Source: Butyrivibrio sp. FCS014
Lineage (GTDB): Bacteria; Bacillota; Clostridia; Lachnospirales; Lachnospiraceae
NCBI RefSeq assembly: GCF_000526935.1
Contig: NZ_JAHA01000010.1
Coordinates: 62,001 to 126,000, forward strand
DNA length: 64,000 bases
Reading direction: 5' to 3'
Under the pieces are notes generated by a model. The model was not told where the DNA came from. It saw only the letters and a list, made by a program, of their open reading frames with translations, and ran no database searches. Positions 16,984 to 26,196 of this stretch are shown one piece after another; within the stretch, counting starts at the first letter, position 1, and every line of letters starts with the position of its first letter. Made by a program: the position numbers and the translations under genes.

Positions 16984-19900
16984 TCACTGTTGGTATTGAT
17001 ATGAATCTGTCCTTACCGCGCAAACGATGAATCTTTCCTCATCATTGTTTGTACAGGTGGCAAGGGTGATCACGTGGTCTGATTCGTTGGCCTCAATTCC
17101 TGTGTTTATGAAGGAATTCTGTTCGACTTTCTTGAGCATCCGGTAGTAATCCACCGGCTCTTTTCCATAAACCCAGAAAACGTCGTGGTTATCAGGAACT
17201 ACCTCGCAGGCAAAGATCCTGTATCTGTAAACGGAATCCTTGGTAAATACCTGGAAGTACTGATGGTCCTCATAGTAACCGGGCTCGTTCCTGTAGTAGC
17301 GGAGCTTTCCGAACATGGACAGGTCACGCATGTTGTGGCCGTAAACCAGGCTGTGGGGATCGGAAAAATCAGGTGTTGACTCGCCATCAATGAATATTGC
17401 CCCGGCCTTGGCTTTCTCGCCGGTGTAGGCTGTGCTCAAGTACTTGGCATTGTCCCCTGAATACATGATCGGATAGCTGATATCCTCGTTTTCAAAGTAC
17501 AGCCAGCCTACCACATCGGGGTATTCCTCGGAGAGTTTTCCCACGTTTACATCAACGCAGTCCCACCAGTCGTGACCGTCAACCACGGTCTCTTCCTGAT
17601 TCCGCTCCACCGGAACCGGTTGTTCTTCCTGCGACTCCTCGACATATATCTCTTCCGCGCCGACATACAGGTCTTCTGCCGTCTTATACTGGAGCACTGT
17701 TGTAGCAAGAATTACAGCTGAGATAACCACAACAGCTCCGCTGGCGGTCAAAAGAGCCTTCGTTTTATTTTCCTTTATCTTGCGAACCACAAACTTTGCA
17801 GTTGCGCTGATAAGAATACCAAGCAGCAAGATGGCTTTCTTAAGGCCCGAAATCGGTTTTCTTTCCCCTTCAGGCTTATTGGCATTTACCAGTTCCCTTA
17901 AGGTCAGGGCAAAGGTAACTGTTCCCGTTGCCAGAACGATAACCCAGAGCCATACTATCGGAAGGTTATCTCCCATCTTGGGTGCCCTTGAGCCATTCTC
18001 ATCATCATCGCCTGTGTTGGATTTTTTATTCTCTTCATCCTTAACTGAGGACCAGCCGGCAACAAGGGTAATGTCTTTGGTGATCGCATTGTCAAAATTG
18101 TATAACGACGCCGTGGTGGACGTTACGCTTGTGGTAGTGCTTCCCAGGGTTCCTCTTAAGTACCATCCCTTAAATACATAGCCCTCTTTCGTAGGATCCG
18201 AAGGTTTGGAAACCTTTTCTCCGGCTTTGACCTTAACCGCATTCTTATTGGTTCCGTCATCAAAGGTTACGGTGTAATAAACATCCTGACGATAAGCCAC
18301 CGCATATTGAGAGAACTTATAGGAATAGACGTAGATCTTTCCGGCATTTCTATCGAGAGTATAGGTGCCGTCCGCACCATTGTTATTCTCGGTAAGCTCC
18401 TCAACATAGCCGTTATGCTCTCTTAAGATCTTGATCTGATCCTTATTGGTGAAATCATAAGTAAGCTCCATCTTAAGGGGCATTGCTGCGCTGCCGGAGT
18501 CCTTGCTGTTCCTTCGTACTTCTTTTACCGAAACGTTATTGTATGAAGCATTATCGGAAGTCTGGTAAATGGATATATCCAGATAATCAGCCTTATAACT
18601 CTGGGCAGAGGATGTTGAGCCGGAGGTGTAGTTCTTTATCTTTGTTGAAAGCAAAGAGCTGACTGACGAGGGACTCCTGAATCTCATTGTCTCCAGAACG
18701 GAGTCGGTCGGTCCGGCAACTGTTATGGCATATTGTTTGAGTTCATTTCCAATGAGTCTTCCGCCTTTAATATTTGTTGCGCTTGCAGTGTACTCCGACT
18801 TGGCATCTTTTACATTCTTAAAGGATGTGGCAGTCGCCAGCGATCCAATCTCAAACTTGAACTCTACAACGCTGTCAGGTTCCGCATCGAGCCAGGATAC
18901 AGCTTCAGCTGAGCGCTTTTTCTCGCTGAGTATTTTTACGTTGGAGTATTCCTGACTGTCGACTTTGACTGTTGTTGATCCGGCCGCAAATTTATAAGGC
19001 TGCGGCTCACCATTACTATTAATCCATACACGCAGGCCATGGGTTGTGATAGGCACCAGTGAAACGGCAGGATAGTTAACTCCCTGGTCATTATTCATGG
19101 CAGTCTGCGCTTCGTCTCTGCTTCCGATGCCGATGAATGATACTTTGGTAATATTCTTATTGGAGTTAAGACTGCCGATCAGCGTTCCAAGAATCGGCAC
19201 ATTATCCCTTATCTCTCCGTTTCCTACGGTACAATGTGCTCCGACAGCAAGAGCTCTGGCTGAAGAGCTAAGATCCGCCTCCACATACAGCTCCTGAGGA
19301 GCATCATCGGAGAAGTAGAAAAACAGCTCGTCAAGATCTGTCGTTCCGGTTATAAAATCACCTGATGTAGGCGCTGCATTTGAATCCGTGATGATCGACC
19401 AGCCTCTTCCGTTCAAACTGGTCCTAAGCATATATGCTCTGCCGTCCTTGGAAAACTGTCCCACGACATCGACGACTGTTTTCCCGGAAGCGATGTCAAC
19501 TGTGTAAGCAACCGTGCCGTTACTTACATAGCATCTGTCATTGTCATCATTGTATGCGCCGGTCCAGATCCTGCCTGTATCCGCATTGGCTGTAATGATC
19601 TGAACTTCCCTGCTGGGCTCTCCGTTCAAAAGACATCTGAACCAGTCCCCGGCTGCATACGGGGCTCCTGCAAAAACACCTCCAAACATGCTGGTATGAG
19701 CAAGGTCAATATTTACCCAGTCTCCACCGTTACTCTTTTTGTACTGCCACTGGTAAAGAACTCCCTCGTCTGTCAGATTGGCAGACACAGTATCAACTAC
19801 AAGAGCAAAATCAGGAACAGACGTGCCAACCATAGTTGCAGGGTCAATACCGTAAGGATACTCATGAAGGAATGCTGCATCTACAGTTCCGTTCTGTGTG

Positions 19901-21900
19901 ATATTTATCGTGATGGTGCCTACTGTTCCATCCCTGTCACAGGTTACCTGCAACGACTTGGTCTGGCCCCTAAAGGGCTTTCTGAAGATAATGTACCAAG
20001 CGGCATTGGTCGCGCCGGCATCACTGATCTCCACATAGGATCCATTCGAGGTGACCGGATCATGGACTGTATTATTATCAGCGTCTGTGGAAACGGAGCT
20101 TTCAAGGCGTTTTAGGTAAAAGAACTTTGAATCTTCCGGATCGTTATAGACGATATCACTGTCAGGATCTGCTATTACAAGGCTGCCTACCAGGCGCTGA
20201 TTCTGTGCCAGCGCATCATCCAGGCACACATAGGATTTGTCATTATCCCAGTTAATGTCAAATTCAGTGCAGGAGAAGGTCAGCGTATATATCGAGAATC
20301 CATCCGTCAAAGCCTCAACTGCCTTGCCCTCTTCACCGTCAACTACCGCTGTCTGGAGCTTCTCAACTACCCATTCATCGCTGCCTTCCGCTTCAGCAGC
20401 CGGATCTTTTTCCTCTTCCTGTTCACTGTCCTTGATGTGATAAACTTCGGCTTTAAGCTCTTCGTCTTCGGCTTCCTCGGTTTCAAAAGACACAATGACG
20501 CGGCCCTTCTCAATGTCGGGCTCGATCTCTTCGCCGTCGCTGTTAAGGATCTGAATATCAAAGGAATAGGACTTAACTACAAAGCCCTGGTCCTCAGACT
20601 GCTGCGAAACGGCTTCCTCAACCTTCTGCTCTTCCTCTTCTTCAAGTTTTTCAGCCTGAATTCTTGCGCCTTCGGGGAATACTCCCTTATCCGCTCTGAC
20701 TCTGATCTTTACGCCGTCAACCTCTACGGTCTCGTCGAAGGCAAACTTCTCCTCCAGAATCTTTACCGTGATAGTGGGAAGATCCGCTTCAACATAATAG
20801 AAATCGGGCAGAATAAGGATCGGAGTGAACACGTACTCCTTGCCGATCAGTTCGGGGTCGTAGGTGTCGGTTCCGCTCAGGTTATAGTCAACGATCCATC
20901 TGACATCAGAAACCATCTCATGGCTTACGCCGTCTTCGTCCTGGAAATCATTTTTATCAATTACAGTTTCGTCAGATGATGACTCTTTTCCCGCAGAATC
21001 TTCTGTGGGCTTTGAATCGTCTGCTGCCTCTGTATCCTCTGCAGCATAAACAGTCAGTTTGCCAAAAACTGACTTGATCATGCCTATGAGGTCCCCTGCT
21101 GGTGCAGCGTCATCCGTGGCTGCCGGCGTCTCAACGGGATCTGAAGCTTCTTCTGTGGCTTCGCCGCTACCTGTATCGGCCGCATCTTCCTGCTCGGGTT
21201 CGGGCTCGGGTTCAGGCTCGTCAATGATCAAAACCTCGTCGGAGCTTCCGCCTGATGTTTCGTCAATCTGAGTGCCGGGTTCTTCCTGAGGATTTGGCTG
21301 CTCAGGCTCCTCTTCCCGGTAATCCGGCTCCTGAGTATCGTCTTTTTTATCGATGACGCCTACAGAGGACTCGCCTGTTTCGGAGTCAAAAAAGATCACT
21401 TCTTCGCCGTCAGCATCCAATGCGCTTTCACCGGCCTCATCTTCTTCGTCCTCAAGGTCCTCCTCATCAGAAGAAAGCAACGATGAAGCATCGTCCTCCT
21501 CTTCTTCGGTCTGCTTCTTCCTTGCTTTTCTCTCTTCGCCCAGCTGCCTGATGAGCCTCTCTTCTCTGTCAGGATCCGGAACCACATCTATTCGCAATGT
21601 ATCTGGAAATTCAATATCTTCAATAGCGGTGCCTGCCTTAACCTCCTGATAGACCACATCTTCAGGCAGCTCACCAAAGCCCACGATTTTCACATCCGCA
21701 GGCTCTTCAACAGAGTAGGTTTCCTCCGAATCATATTCGAAATCTTCCTCATCGACCGCATCCTCGTCCTTCTCACCCTTATCGGACTCATCCCCGATAG
21801 GCTCCAGCGCAAAGGCCGTAGTGCTGTCGAAAGACGCAAATCCTATGTTTGATAAAAAAAGAATGCTCGCGATAAATAAAGAAACTATCCTCTTTTTCAT
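16984..21900 (-). CDS. Surface protein fused to a class B sortase, 1638 aa
   Basis: ATG at 21900 has GGAG 6 nt upstream; the frame could extend to a TTG at 21912. Order of parts: a signal peptide (MKKRIVSLFIASILFLSNI); a very acidic, Pro/Glu/Ser-rich region to about residue 300; beta-rich extracellular domains; an InlB-type unit near 1205-1275 (YTVTFDDGT, GYVFKGWYLRG); a sorting-signal-like segment APKMGDNLPIVWLWVIVL near 1305; two more hydrophobic segments near 1350 and 1385; then a class B sortase domain from about 1425 to the end. Catalytic residues are visible: His in VYGHNM (about 1522), Cys in LATCTNND (about 1616) and Arg in EERFIV (about 1623). Class B sortases normally have a single N-terminal anchor and about 250 residues, so this length and the upstream surface region are exceptional. 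The target protein is unknown. Confidence 0.88.
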   Translation of the reverse strand: MKKRIVSLFIASILFLSNIGFASFDSTTAFALEPIGDESDKGEKDEDAVDEEDFEYDSEETYSVEEPADVKIVGFGELPEDVVYQEVKAGTAIEDIEFPDTLRIDVVPDPDREERLIRQLGEERKARKKQTEEEEDDASSLLSSDEEDLEDEEDEAGESALDADGEEVIFFDSETGESSVGVIDKKDDTQEPDYREEEPEQPNPQEEPGTQIDETSGGSSDEVLIIDEPEPEPEPEQEDAADTGSGEATEEASDPVETPAATDDAAPAGDLIGMIKSVFGKLTVYAAEDTEAADDSKPTEDSAGKESSSDETVIDKNDFQDEDGVSHEMVSDVRWIVDYNLSGTDTYDPELIGKEYVFTPILILPDFYYVEADLPTITVKILEEKFAFDETVEVDGVKIRVRADKGVFPEGARIQAEKLEEEEEQKVEEAVSQQSEDQGFVVKSYSFDIQILNSDGEEIEPDIEKGRVIVSFETEEAEDEELKAEVYHIKDSEQEEEKDPAAEAEGSDEWVVEKLQTAVVDGEEGKAVEALTDGFSIYTLTFSCTEFDINWDNDKSYVCLDDALAQNQRLVGSLVIADPDSDIVYNDPEDSKFFYLKRLESSVSTDADNNTVHDPVTSNGSYVEISDAGATNAAWYIIFRKPFRGQTKSLQVTCDRDGTVGTITINITQNGTVDAAFLHEYPYGIDPATMVGTSVPDFALVVDTVSANLTDEGVLYQWQYKKSNGGDWVNIDLAHTSMFGGVFAGAPYAAGDWFRCLLNGEPSREVQIITANADTGRIWTGAYNDDNDRCYVSNGTVAYTVDIASGKTVVDVVGQFSKDGRAYMLRTSLNGRGWSIITDSNAAPTSGDFITGTTDLDELFFYFSDDAPQELYVEADLSSSARALAVGAHCTVGNGEIRDNVPILGTLIGSLNSNKNITKVSFIGIGSRDEAQTAMNNDQGVNYPAVSLVPITTHGLRVWINSNGEPQPYKFAAGSTTVKVDSQEYSNVKILSEKKRSAEAVSWLDAEPDSVVEFKFEIGSLATATSFKNVKDAKSEYTASATNIKGGRLIGNELKQYAITVAGPTDSVLETMRFRSPSSVSSLLSTKIKNYTSGSTSSAQSYKADYLDISIYQTSDNASYNNVSVKEVRRNSKDSGSAAMPLKMELTYDFTNKDQIKILREHNGYVEELTENNNGADGTYTLDRNAGKIYVYSYKFSQYAVAYRQDVYYTVTFDDGTNKNAVKVKAGEKVSKPSDPTKEGYVFKGWYLRGTLGSTTTSVTSTTASLYNFDNAITKDITLVAGWSSVKDEENKKSNTGDDDENGSRAPKMGDNLPIVWLWVIVLATGTVTFALTLRELVNANKPEGERKPISGLKKAILLLGILISATAKFVVRKIKENKTKALLTASGAVVVISAVILATTVLQYKTAEDLYVGAEEIYVEESQEEQPVPVERNQEETVVDGHDWWDCVDVNVGKLSEEYPDVVGWLYFENEDISYPIMYSGDNAKYLSTAYTGEKAKAGAIFIDGESTPDFSDPHSLVYGHNMRDLSMFGKLRYYRNEPGYYEDHQYFQVFTKDSVYRYRIFACEVVPDNHDVFWVYGKEPVDYYRMLKKVEQNSFINTGIEANESDHVITLATCTNNDEERFIVCAVRTDSYQYQQ

Positions 21901-21948
21901 AACCTTCTCCAATAGAAATATAAAAATTAATATACTCCCGCTTATATT

Positions 21949-21976
21949 TTATCGGAATTTTGTTGCAAAAAATTTA
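21949..21976 (-). promoter_or_regulatory. Possible flagellar (sigma-28/sigma-D) promoter before the sortase fusion
   Basis: The minus strand reads TAAA (21973-21976), 16 nt, then TCCGATAA (21949-21956). The consensus is TAAA-N15-GCCGATAA/T, so the spacer is one base long and the first -10 base differs. It lies about 50 bp before the start codon. Confidence 0.4.
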
Positions 21977-22020
21977 TGGTTTCTGAAAATTTATTTTTAT
22001 TTAAGAAATTGCGTGCCAAC

Positions 22021-22051
22021 GGTGCCAACGGGGACGGCTCGCCGTGGTTCA
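22021..22051. repeat. Palindromic dispersed repeat (copy c), overlaps a stop codon
   Basis: The sequence around GGGGACGGCTCGCCGTGGTTCA is a diverged copy. Its terminal TTCA is, on the minus strand, the TGA stop codon of the glycosyltransferase that ends at 22049. A duplicate of the flank (GTGCCAACG) precedes it. Confidence 0.75.
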
Positions 22052-25000
22052 ATTCAAGAAGCACTTGTCCGCGTAAATAACCTTGTATTCATCCGCCTTC
22101 ATTCGGAAGAAGTAGGTTATAAGCCTTTCCGCGAGGAATCCCGGATAGCGGTTCTGATAGGAATCCTCCAGTGTTCCGCATTTCTCAAGAACAGCAAAAA
22201 GCACCGGGAACAGCCACTCGCACAGCTCGTCGTATACTTCCTTTCTGGAGATCAGCATGTTGCACGGGCTGTAGCAGGACGTGGTCTCAAAAAAGTGCAT
22301 GGCGTCCTCCGCGCATTCGGGGTGAATATCCGATAGCGCCTGTTCCATAGCTTCCCAGGTTTCAACAGTGTGCCTCTGACAGTAATTGTCCTTTAGCGTC
22401 GGATGCACATACAGCGGCACCGGCAGAATTACATCCGCCTCCCCGGACTCAAACGCACCAATCCAGCCATCGGGCAGCATGAATCTTCTTCTGTAGTGCT
22501 CTGCTCCTACAATCTCTCCGGTGTAGTTCTTCCAGATCCAGTACATGGCAGTAAGCTCGCACATCTGCCTATTGCGCTCCGAGATACCCTCTCCCTTATC
22601 ATCAAAATAATCGCAGTTATCAATCCGGCTTTCTGTCAGTGCGCTTCCCGCCTGAATATAACACTCATAGTCGCGAAGGGGCACGTCTTCAGAGAGCGGC
22701 TTATCAACAGCAGATTTGATCACAAAAACACGGTCCACCGGGGACGGTTCTCGGTGGTTCATTTCGGGGTCCACTAGGGACGGTTCTGCGTGGTTCATTT
22801 CGTGCCAATAAGAACCGTCCCCACTGGAGCCACTGGCGTCGCAAACGCGCCTGAACTCCCATCCATGACTCCTGAAATACTCCGGCACAAATCTGTTCCT
22901 GAGTTCTATGTCCAGTGACGCATCAACAGGAATAATATCTTTAAATCCAAGCCCAAGAAGCCTTTCCTTTATCGCATCATAATATACGCCCCTGGTGGCC
23001 ACATATACGCTGGCACCGGTATCAAGCCCGTCAGCCATGACAGCATTCCCGGCAGCGCCGAAACCATCCGCCGGCCCTGTAGCTCCGTCAAGCCTATCCG
23101 CGCCTCCGTCAAGCCTTATAACCGGCTCGCCGTCAACCTCACCCGGATTCTCTTCATCGTTATCGTACAAATATCCCAGGAACCTCCGCTCCGGGAAAAG
23201 CCCCTTCATATAAGCCCTCATGGTCTGCCCACGGGAGTGGGCACCAAAAACGTAGTAATCCCTATTCCAGTCAACCACGCCGATTCCCATCCACTTATCA
23301 GGATACTTTGAAAAAAACTTGTGGCCACAATCCTCTGTCCCGGCAAGCACCTCATTCCAAGCTCTCACCGTTCCGCCATTCTCTCCATCGTACTCATGGG
23401 CATAGACATCGTGGAACGCAGTGATCACCCGGGCATTGCGCCCCACATTGTTATAATCCGCCATCACCCCATCATAGGAGTGATCCGCGTCAATAAATAC
23501 AAAGTCATAACTCTCGCCCTTATAGTCCGCAGAACTGGACGGAATGCACTTCTCAAGCTGCGCCTTTGCTACATAGTCAAAGTAGTTCTCAACCCTCTCA
23601 TCTCCTAGCGCCGCCTGATTTATATCGATCACTTTGGGTAAAAGAGCCACATCCATCTCACCAATTTCTTGGCACGCCCTTTCAATCTCAGGATTCTCAT
23701 TGGTAACAATGATACGGTCAAACTCAAACTCGCCAAGCCTCTGTCTGCCTATCACAGGAATCCGGTCAAAAGAACCTTCACTTCCCGCTTCATCAACGAA
23801 TGCCACTATATTGTAATTGGCTTTTAGCCAGCCATAGTACATGGCAGTGCGAGTGCCCGTGCCCCAGATAATAACATTCTTAACAGGCTCAGACTTTAGC
23901 ATTTCCGGGTCAAAACAGATAATCCGCTCCTTGGCAACTCCCCGAGAAGTCAGGTACGCAGTTATACTTCTTACTGCACGCGCATCAAAAACCGCAACAA
24001 TAATCGGGCAGTCCTCCGGGATATCAGTCTCATCCGGAAGCGCAACGTCATACCCCAATGCCCTAAGATACTCTGCATCCCTGTCAATCCAGGCTTCCAC
24101 ATTGGCTCTTAAAGAGGCGTAGCTGTAAACAGCTTTCCCCAGCTCTCCGGCGCCATATATCACAAGCTTTTGCGGCATGGTTTCAGTAAAACCGGCAAGC
24201 CCGGTCGTCTTAAGATCGCGATTTGTCTTTTCATAACATCTTGTCATCAGCTGGTTCACCAGGAATCTGTGCAGCCCATCTTTTGCTTTGTCAGACCGGT
24301 TCATTTCATTACTGAGGCCGGCCAGATACCTGTATATCCTGCAGGCATTTACGTATTCCTTATTCTCTCCGGCCGCTCCCCGCATCATTGACGACTGCCT
24401 TTGACAATAATGATAGCCTGCGTACTCGCTCACCAGAATCCGATTTGCCGCCATGATTGCAGGGAATCCTATCGCAACGTCCTCCCCCACAGTAAACCTG
24501 TCATCTGCGCGAAGGACATATTCTTTTATCAGTTCTGTTTTCCACAGTTTATTCCACAAAAAAGGAAGCAGCGCCATAGTGCAGAAATCCTCAGCGCAAA
24601 AGAGCTTTGCCGCCAGCTCTTTTCCCTGGTCATCTGCATAAAGCTTTGCTTCCACATAATTCTTAGCTACTTTCCTGTTAGCCGGGCTGCCATCCGCCTC
24701 AAATATGGCTCCGCAGGCCACAACATCAGCCTGATTGTCCGCGGCCAGCGCAGCCATTTTCTCTACCGCATCAGGCTCAAGATAATCATCACTGTCCACA
24801 AAAAGCACATACTCACCCAGAGCCTTGCTTATCCCAACTTTCCTTGAATAAACAAGCCCATGATTTTCCTGCTCAATCAGTCTGATCCGCCGGTCCTTTT
24901 GAGCCAAAGCCCTGACCTTTTCTGCGCTTCCATCCGTCGAACCATCGTCGATCACAATGATTTCCAGGTCCGTATAGCTCTGGGCTGTCACACTGCTAAG

Positions 25001-25054
25001 GCATCTCTCTATGTAGTTTTCAGTGTTGTACATAGGAATAATGACTGTAATCAT
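22049..25054 (-). CDS. Mosaic glycosyltransferase: GT2 domain plus Rossmann modules plus DUF4422, 1001 aa
   Basis: Residues 1 to about 250 are a GT-A family 2 domain (VIIPMYNTENYIERCL; IDDGSTDGS; FVDSDDYLEP as the DxD region). Two short Gly-rich Rossmann-like modules follow (KLVIYGAGELGKAVYSYA and NVIIWGTGTRTAMYYGW). Next comes a piece of methyltransferase_24-type fold (FVFIDADHSYDGVMADY) that lacks an evident SAM-binding glycine loop, then another small Rossmann-like segment. From about 775 to the end is a DUF4422 domain (VFVIKSAVDKPL; YWIWKNYTG; EHYRRRFMLPDGW), a family linked to glycosyl transfer in capsule loci. Residues about 740-773 are encoded by three copies of the palindromic repeat, forming an in-frame linker. 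The ribosome site AGGAG comes from the terminator hairpin upstream. Sugar specificity cannot be read. Confidence 0.85.
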   Translation of the reverse strand: MITVIIPMYNTENYIERCLSSVTAQSYTDLEIIVIDDGSTDGSAEKVRALAQKDRRIRLIEQENHGLVYSRKVGISKALGEYVLFVDSDDYLEPDAVEKMAALAADNQADVVACGAIFEADGSPANRKVAKNYVEAKLYADDQGKELAAKLFCAEDFCTMALLPFLWNKLWKTELIKEYVLRADDRFTVGEDVAIGFPAIMAANRILVSEYAGYHYCQRQSSMMRGAAGENKEYVNACRIYRYLAGLSNEMNRSDKAKDGLHRFLVNQLMTRCYEKTNRDLKTTGLAGFTETMPQKLVIYGAGELGKAVYSYASLRANVEAWIDRDAEYLRALGYDVALPDETDIPEDCPIIVAVFDARAVRSITAYLTSRGVAKERIICFDPEMLKSEPVKNVIIWGTGTRTAMYYGWLKANYNIVAFVDEAGSEGSFDRIPVIGRQRLGEFEFDRIIVTNENPEIERACQEIGEMDVALLPKVIDINQAALGDERVENYFDYVAKAQLEKCIPSSSADYKGESYDFVFIDADHSYDGVMADYNNVGRNARVITAFHDVYAHEYDGENGGTVRAWNEVLAGTEDCGHKFFSKYPDKWMGIGVVDWNRDYYVFGAHSRGQTMRAYMKGLFPERRFLGYLYDNDEENPGEVDGEPVIRLDGGADRLDGATGPADGFGAAGNAVMADGLDTGASVYVATRGVYYDAIKERLLGLGFKDIIPVDASLDIELRNRFVPEYFRSHGWEFRRVCDASGSSGDGSYWHEMNHAEPSLVDPEMNHREPSPVDRVFVIKSAVDKPLSEDVPLRDYECYIQAGSALTESRIDNCDYFDDKGEGISERNRQMCELTAMYWIWKNYTGEIVGAEHYRRRFMLPDGWIGAFESGEADVILPVPLYVHPTLKDNYCQRHTVETWEAMEQALSDIHPECAEDAMHFFETTSCYSPCNMLISRKEVYDELCEWLFPVLFAVLEKCGTLEDSYQNRYPGFLAERLITYFFRMKADEYKVIYADKCFLN
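22735..22836. repeat. Three palindromic repeat copies inside a coding sequence (copies d1-d3)
   Basis: Copy d1 (22735-22766) and copy d2 (22770-22802) are in the same orientation and share GGGACGGTTCT and GTGGTTCATTTCG. Copy d3 (22803-22836) is inverted (AAGAACCGTCCCCACTGG). Together they keep the reading frame of the minus-strand gene and encode residues such as EMNHREPSPVDR. Confidence 0.9.
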
Positions 25055-25097
25055 AAAAAACTCCTGATGTAAATATCATCATACATTACATCAGGAG
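25055..25097 (-). terminator. Terminator of the Rpn gene, overlapping the next gene's ribosome site
   Basis: The minus strand has the perfect 12-bp stem CTCCTGATGTAA/TTACATCAGGAG followed by TTTTTT and immediately ATG (25054). The 3' stem arm contains AGGAG, 6 nt before that ATG, so the same bases are terminator and Shine-Dalgarno site. Confidence 0.8.
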
Positions 25098-25128
25098 CCA
25101 TATTACTGAAGGTATACTCTTATCGTAC

Positions 25129-26196
25129 TTATACAGGCATTGATTTCCGCTTTTTCTGAAGCTCATCAAACACTTTGTCGACATCACAATCCATTTCCGA
25201 GCGACAAGCTATTTTGCAGATTTCTTGAATATAATCTAATGATTCTTCTGTTTCGATTGCAATTGCATCAGGAGTAAGGCCTCGTTTAAGTTTCTTACAA
25301 ACCTGATTTACCAAATACTTCTGCTCTGCTTTTCTCCACTCTTCCTGAACATCAAAGCCAACGTAATTGTCAAAAAGTGCCATACCCTTTCTCTCCTTTA
25401 ACTGGTCAACCAGATCGTTAATAGCATCTTCAGGTATATTCTGCTTTCGAAGAACCACAGCGATTACTCTCGCGATTACACTTAGCACATCCTTTGGCGA
25501 CTCGGTTATCAACCTATCTATATAATCCTTCGGAAGATTTAAAGCCCTGAACTCCTCAGCATTTCTTATCCTGTTAAGGAGCATTACCAAAGATAGACTA
25601 TCATTTCTACCGATAAGCTCTTCCTTACCAAAATTGTTGATACTGATAAGATGATACTTAAAATCGGGAATGTACTCGGAAAACACCCTTTCCAAGGCAA
25701 TCCTTGGATGCAACGTCTCAGACGCATTCCACTCAGATCTGTCCTCATAATATACGATTGGGAGAATTGGTGGATACTTAAATCCCTTTGTATGAGAGAT
25801 TCCAGGATGTAATGTCTCCATCTGCTTCTCATAATCCTCCCAAATGTACACCATATAGCGAAGGATCTGCATAACTACATTATATTCCACGCCCGACTTA
25901 TGTTCAATCAGAGCGATAAAAACATCATCGTCATCTTCATCACCTACGCCGGTAAGATGTACCTTCTTAACAACATCCGCTTCTCTTTCATCCGTAAACA
26001 TTGGGATAAATCTCTCGGTCACATCTTCGATATCTTCCGGTTTGACATCCTTTAGAATCTCAATTCCCGAATATTCACGCAGCAGCTGTGAACACAGTGT
26101 CGGATTCTCAAATATCAGCTTCCCACCACTATCCGCCACATTATGGTTACTGATTTGCCTTCTTTCTTTAATTTGCTCTGTTGTTTCTTCTTGCAT
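25129..26196 (-). CDS. Rpn-family recombination-promoting nuclease (PD-(D/E)XK transposase-like)
   Basis: The protein is 355 aa from ATG 26196 (AGGAG 9 nt upstream; ATG 26202 is an alternative). The N-terminal part has the nuclease core of the Rpn/YhgA-like family: a D-E-R-E-A-D motif (FTDEREADVVKKVHL), then VFIALIEHKSGVEYNV with the E-x-K catalytic pair, and LRYMVYIWEDYEKQ. The C-terminus repeats helical motifs (KKLKRGLTPDAIAIETEESL), typical of this family. Such proteins act on DNA and are associated with recA-independent recombination. The gene interrupts a run of glycosyltransferase genes, and its flanks recur at a second, decayed copy 2 kb away, so it behaves like a small mobile unit. 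Confidence 0.85.
   Translation of the reverse strand: MQEETTEQIKERRQISNHNVADSGGKLIFENPTLCSQLLREYSGIEILKDVKPEDIEDVTERFIPMFTDEREADVVKKVHLTGVGDEDDDDVFIALIEHKSGVEYNVVMQILRYMVYIWEDYEKQMETLHPGISHTKGFKYPPILPIVYYEDRSEWNASETLHPRIALERVFSEYIPDFKYHLISINNFGKEELIGRNDSLSLVMLLNRIRNAEEFRALNLPKDYIDRLITESPKDVLSVIARVIAVVLRKQNIPEDAINDLVDQLKERKGMALFDNYVGFDVQEEWRKAEQKYLVNQVCKKLKRGLTPDAIAIETEESLDYIQEICKIACRSEMDCDVDKVFDELQKKRKSMPV

Noticed and set aside
20437-20979. 180-codon plus-strand frame in the sortase fusion region
   Set aside because: Antisense to a frame with signal peptide, extracellular domains and complete sortase; no motif of its own.
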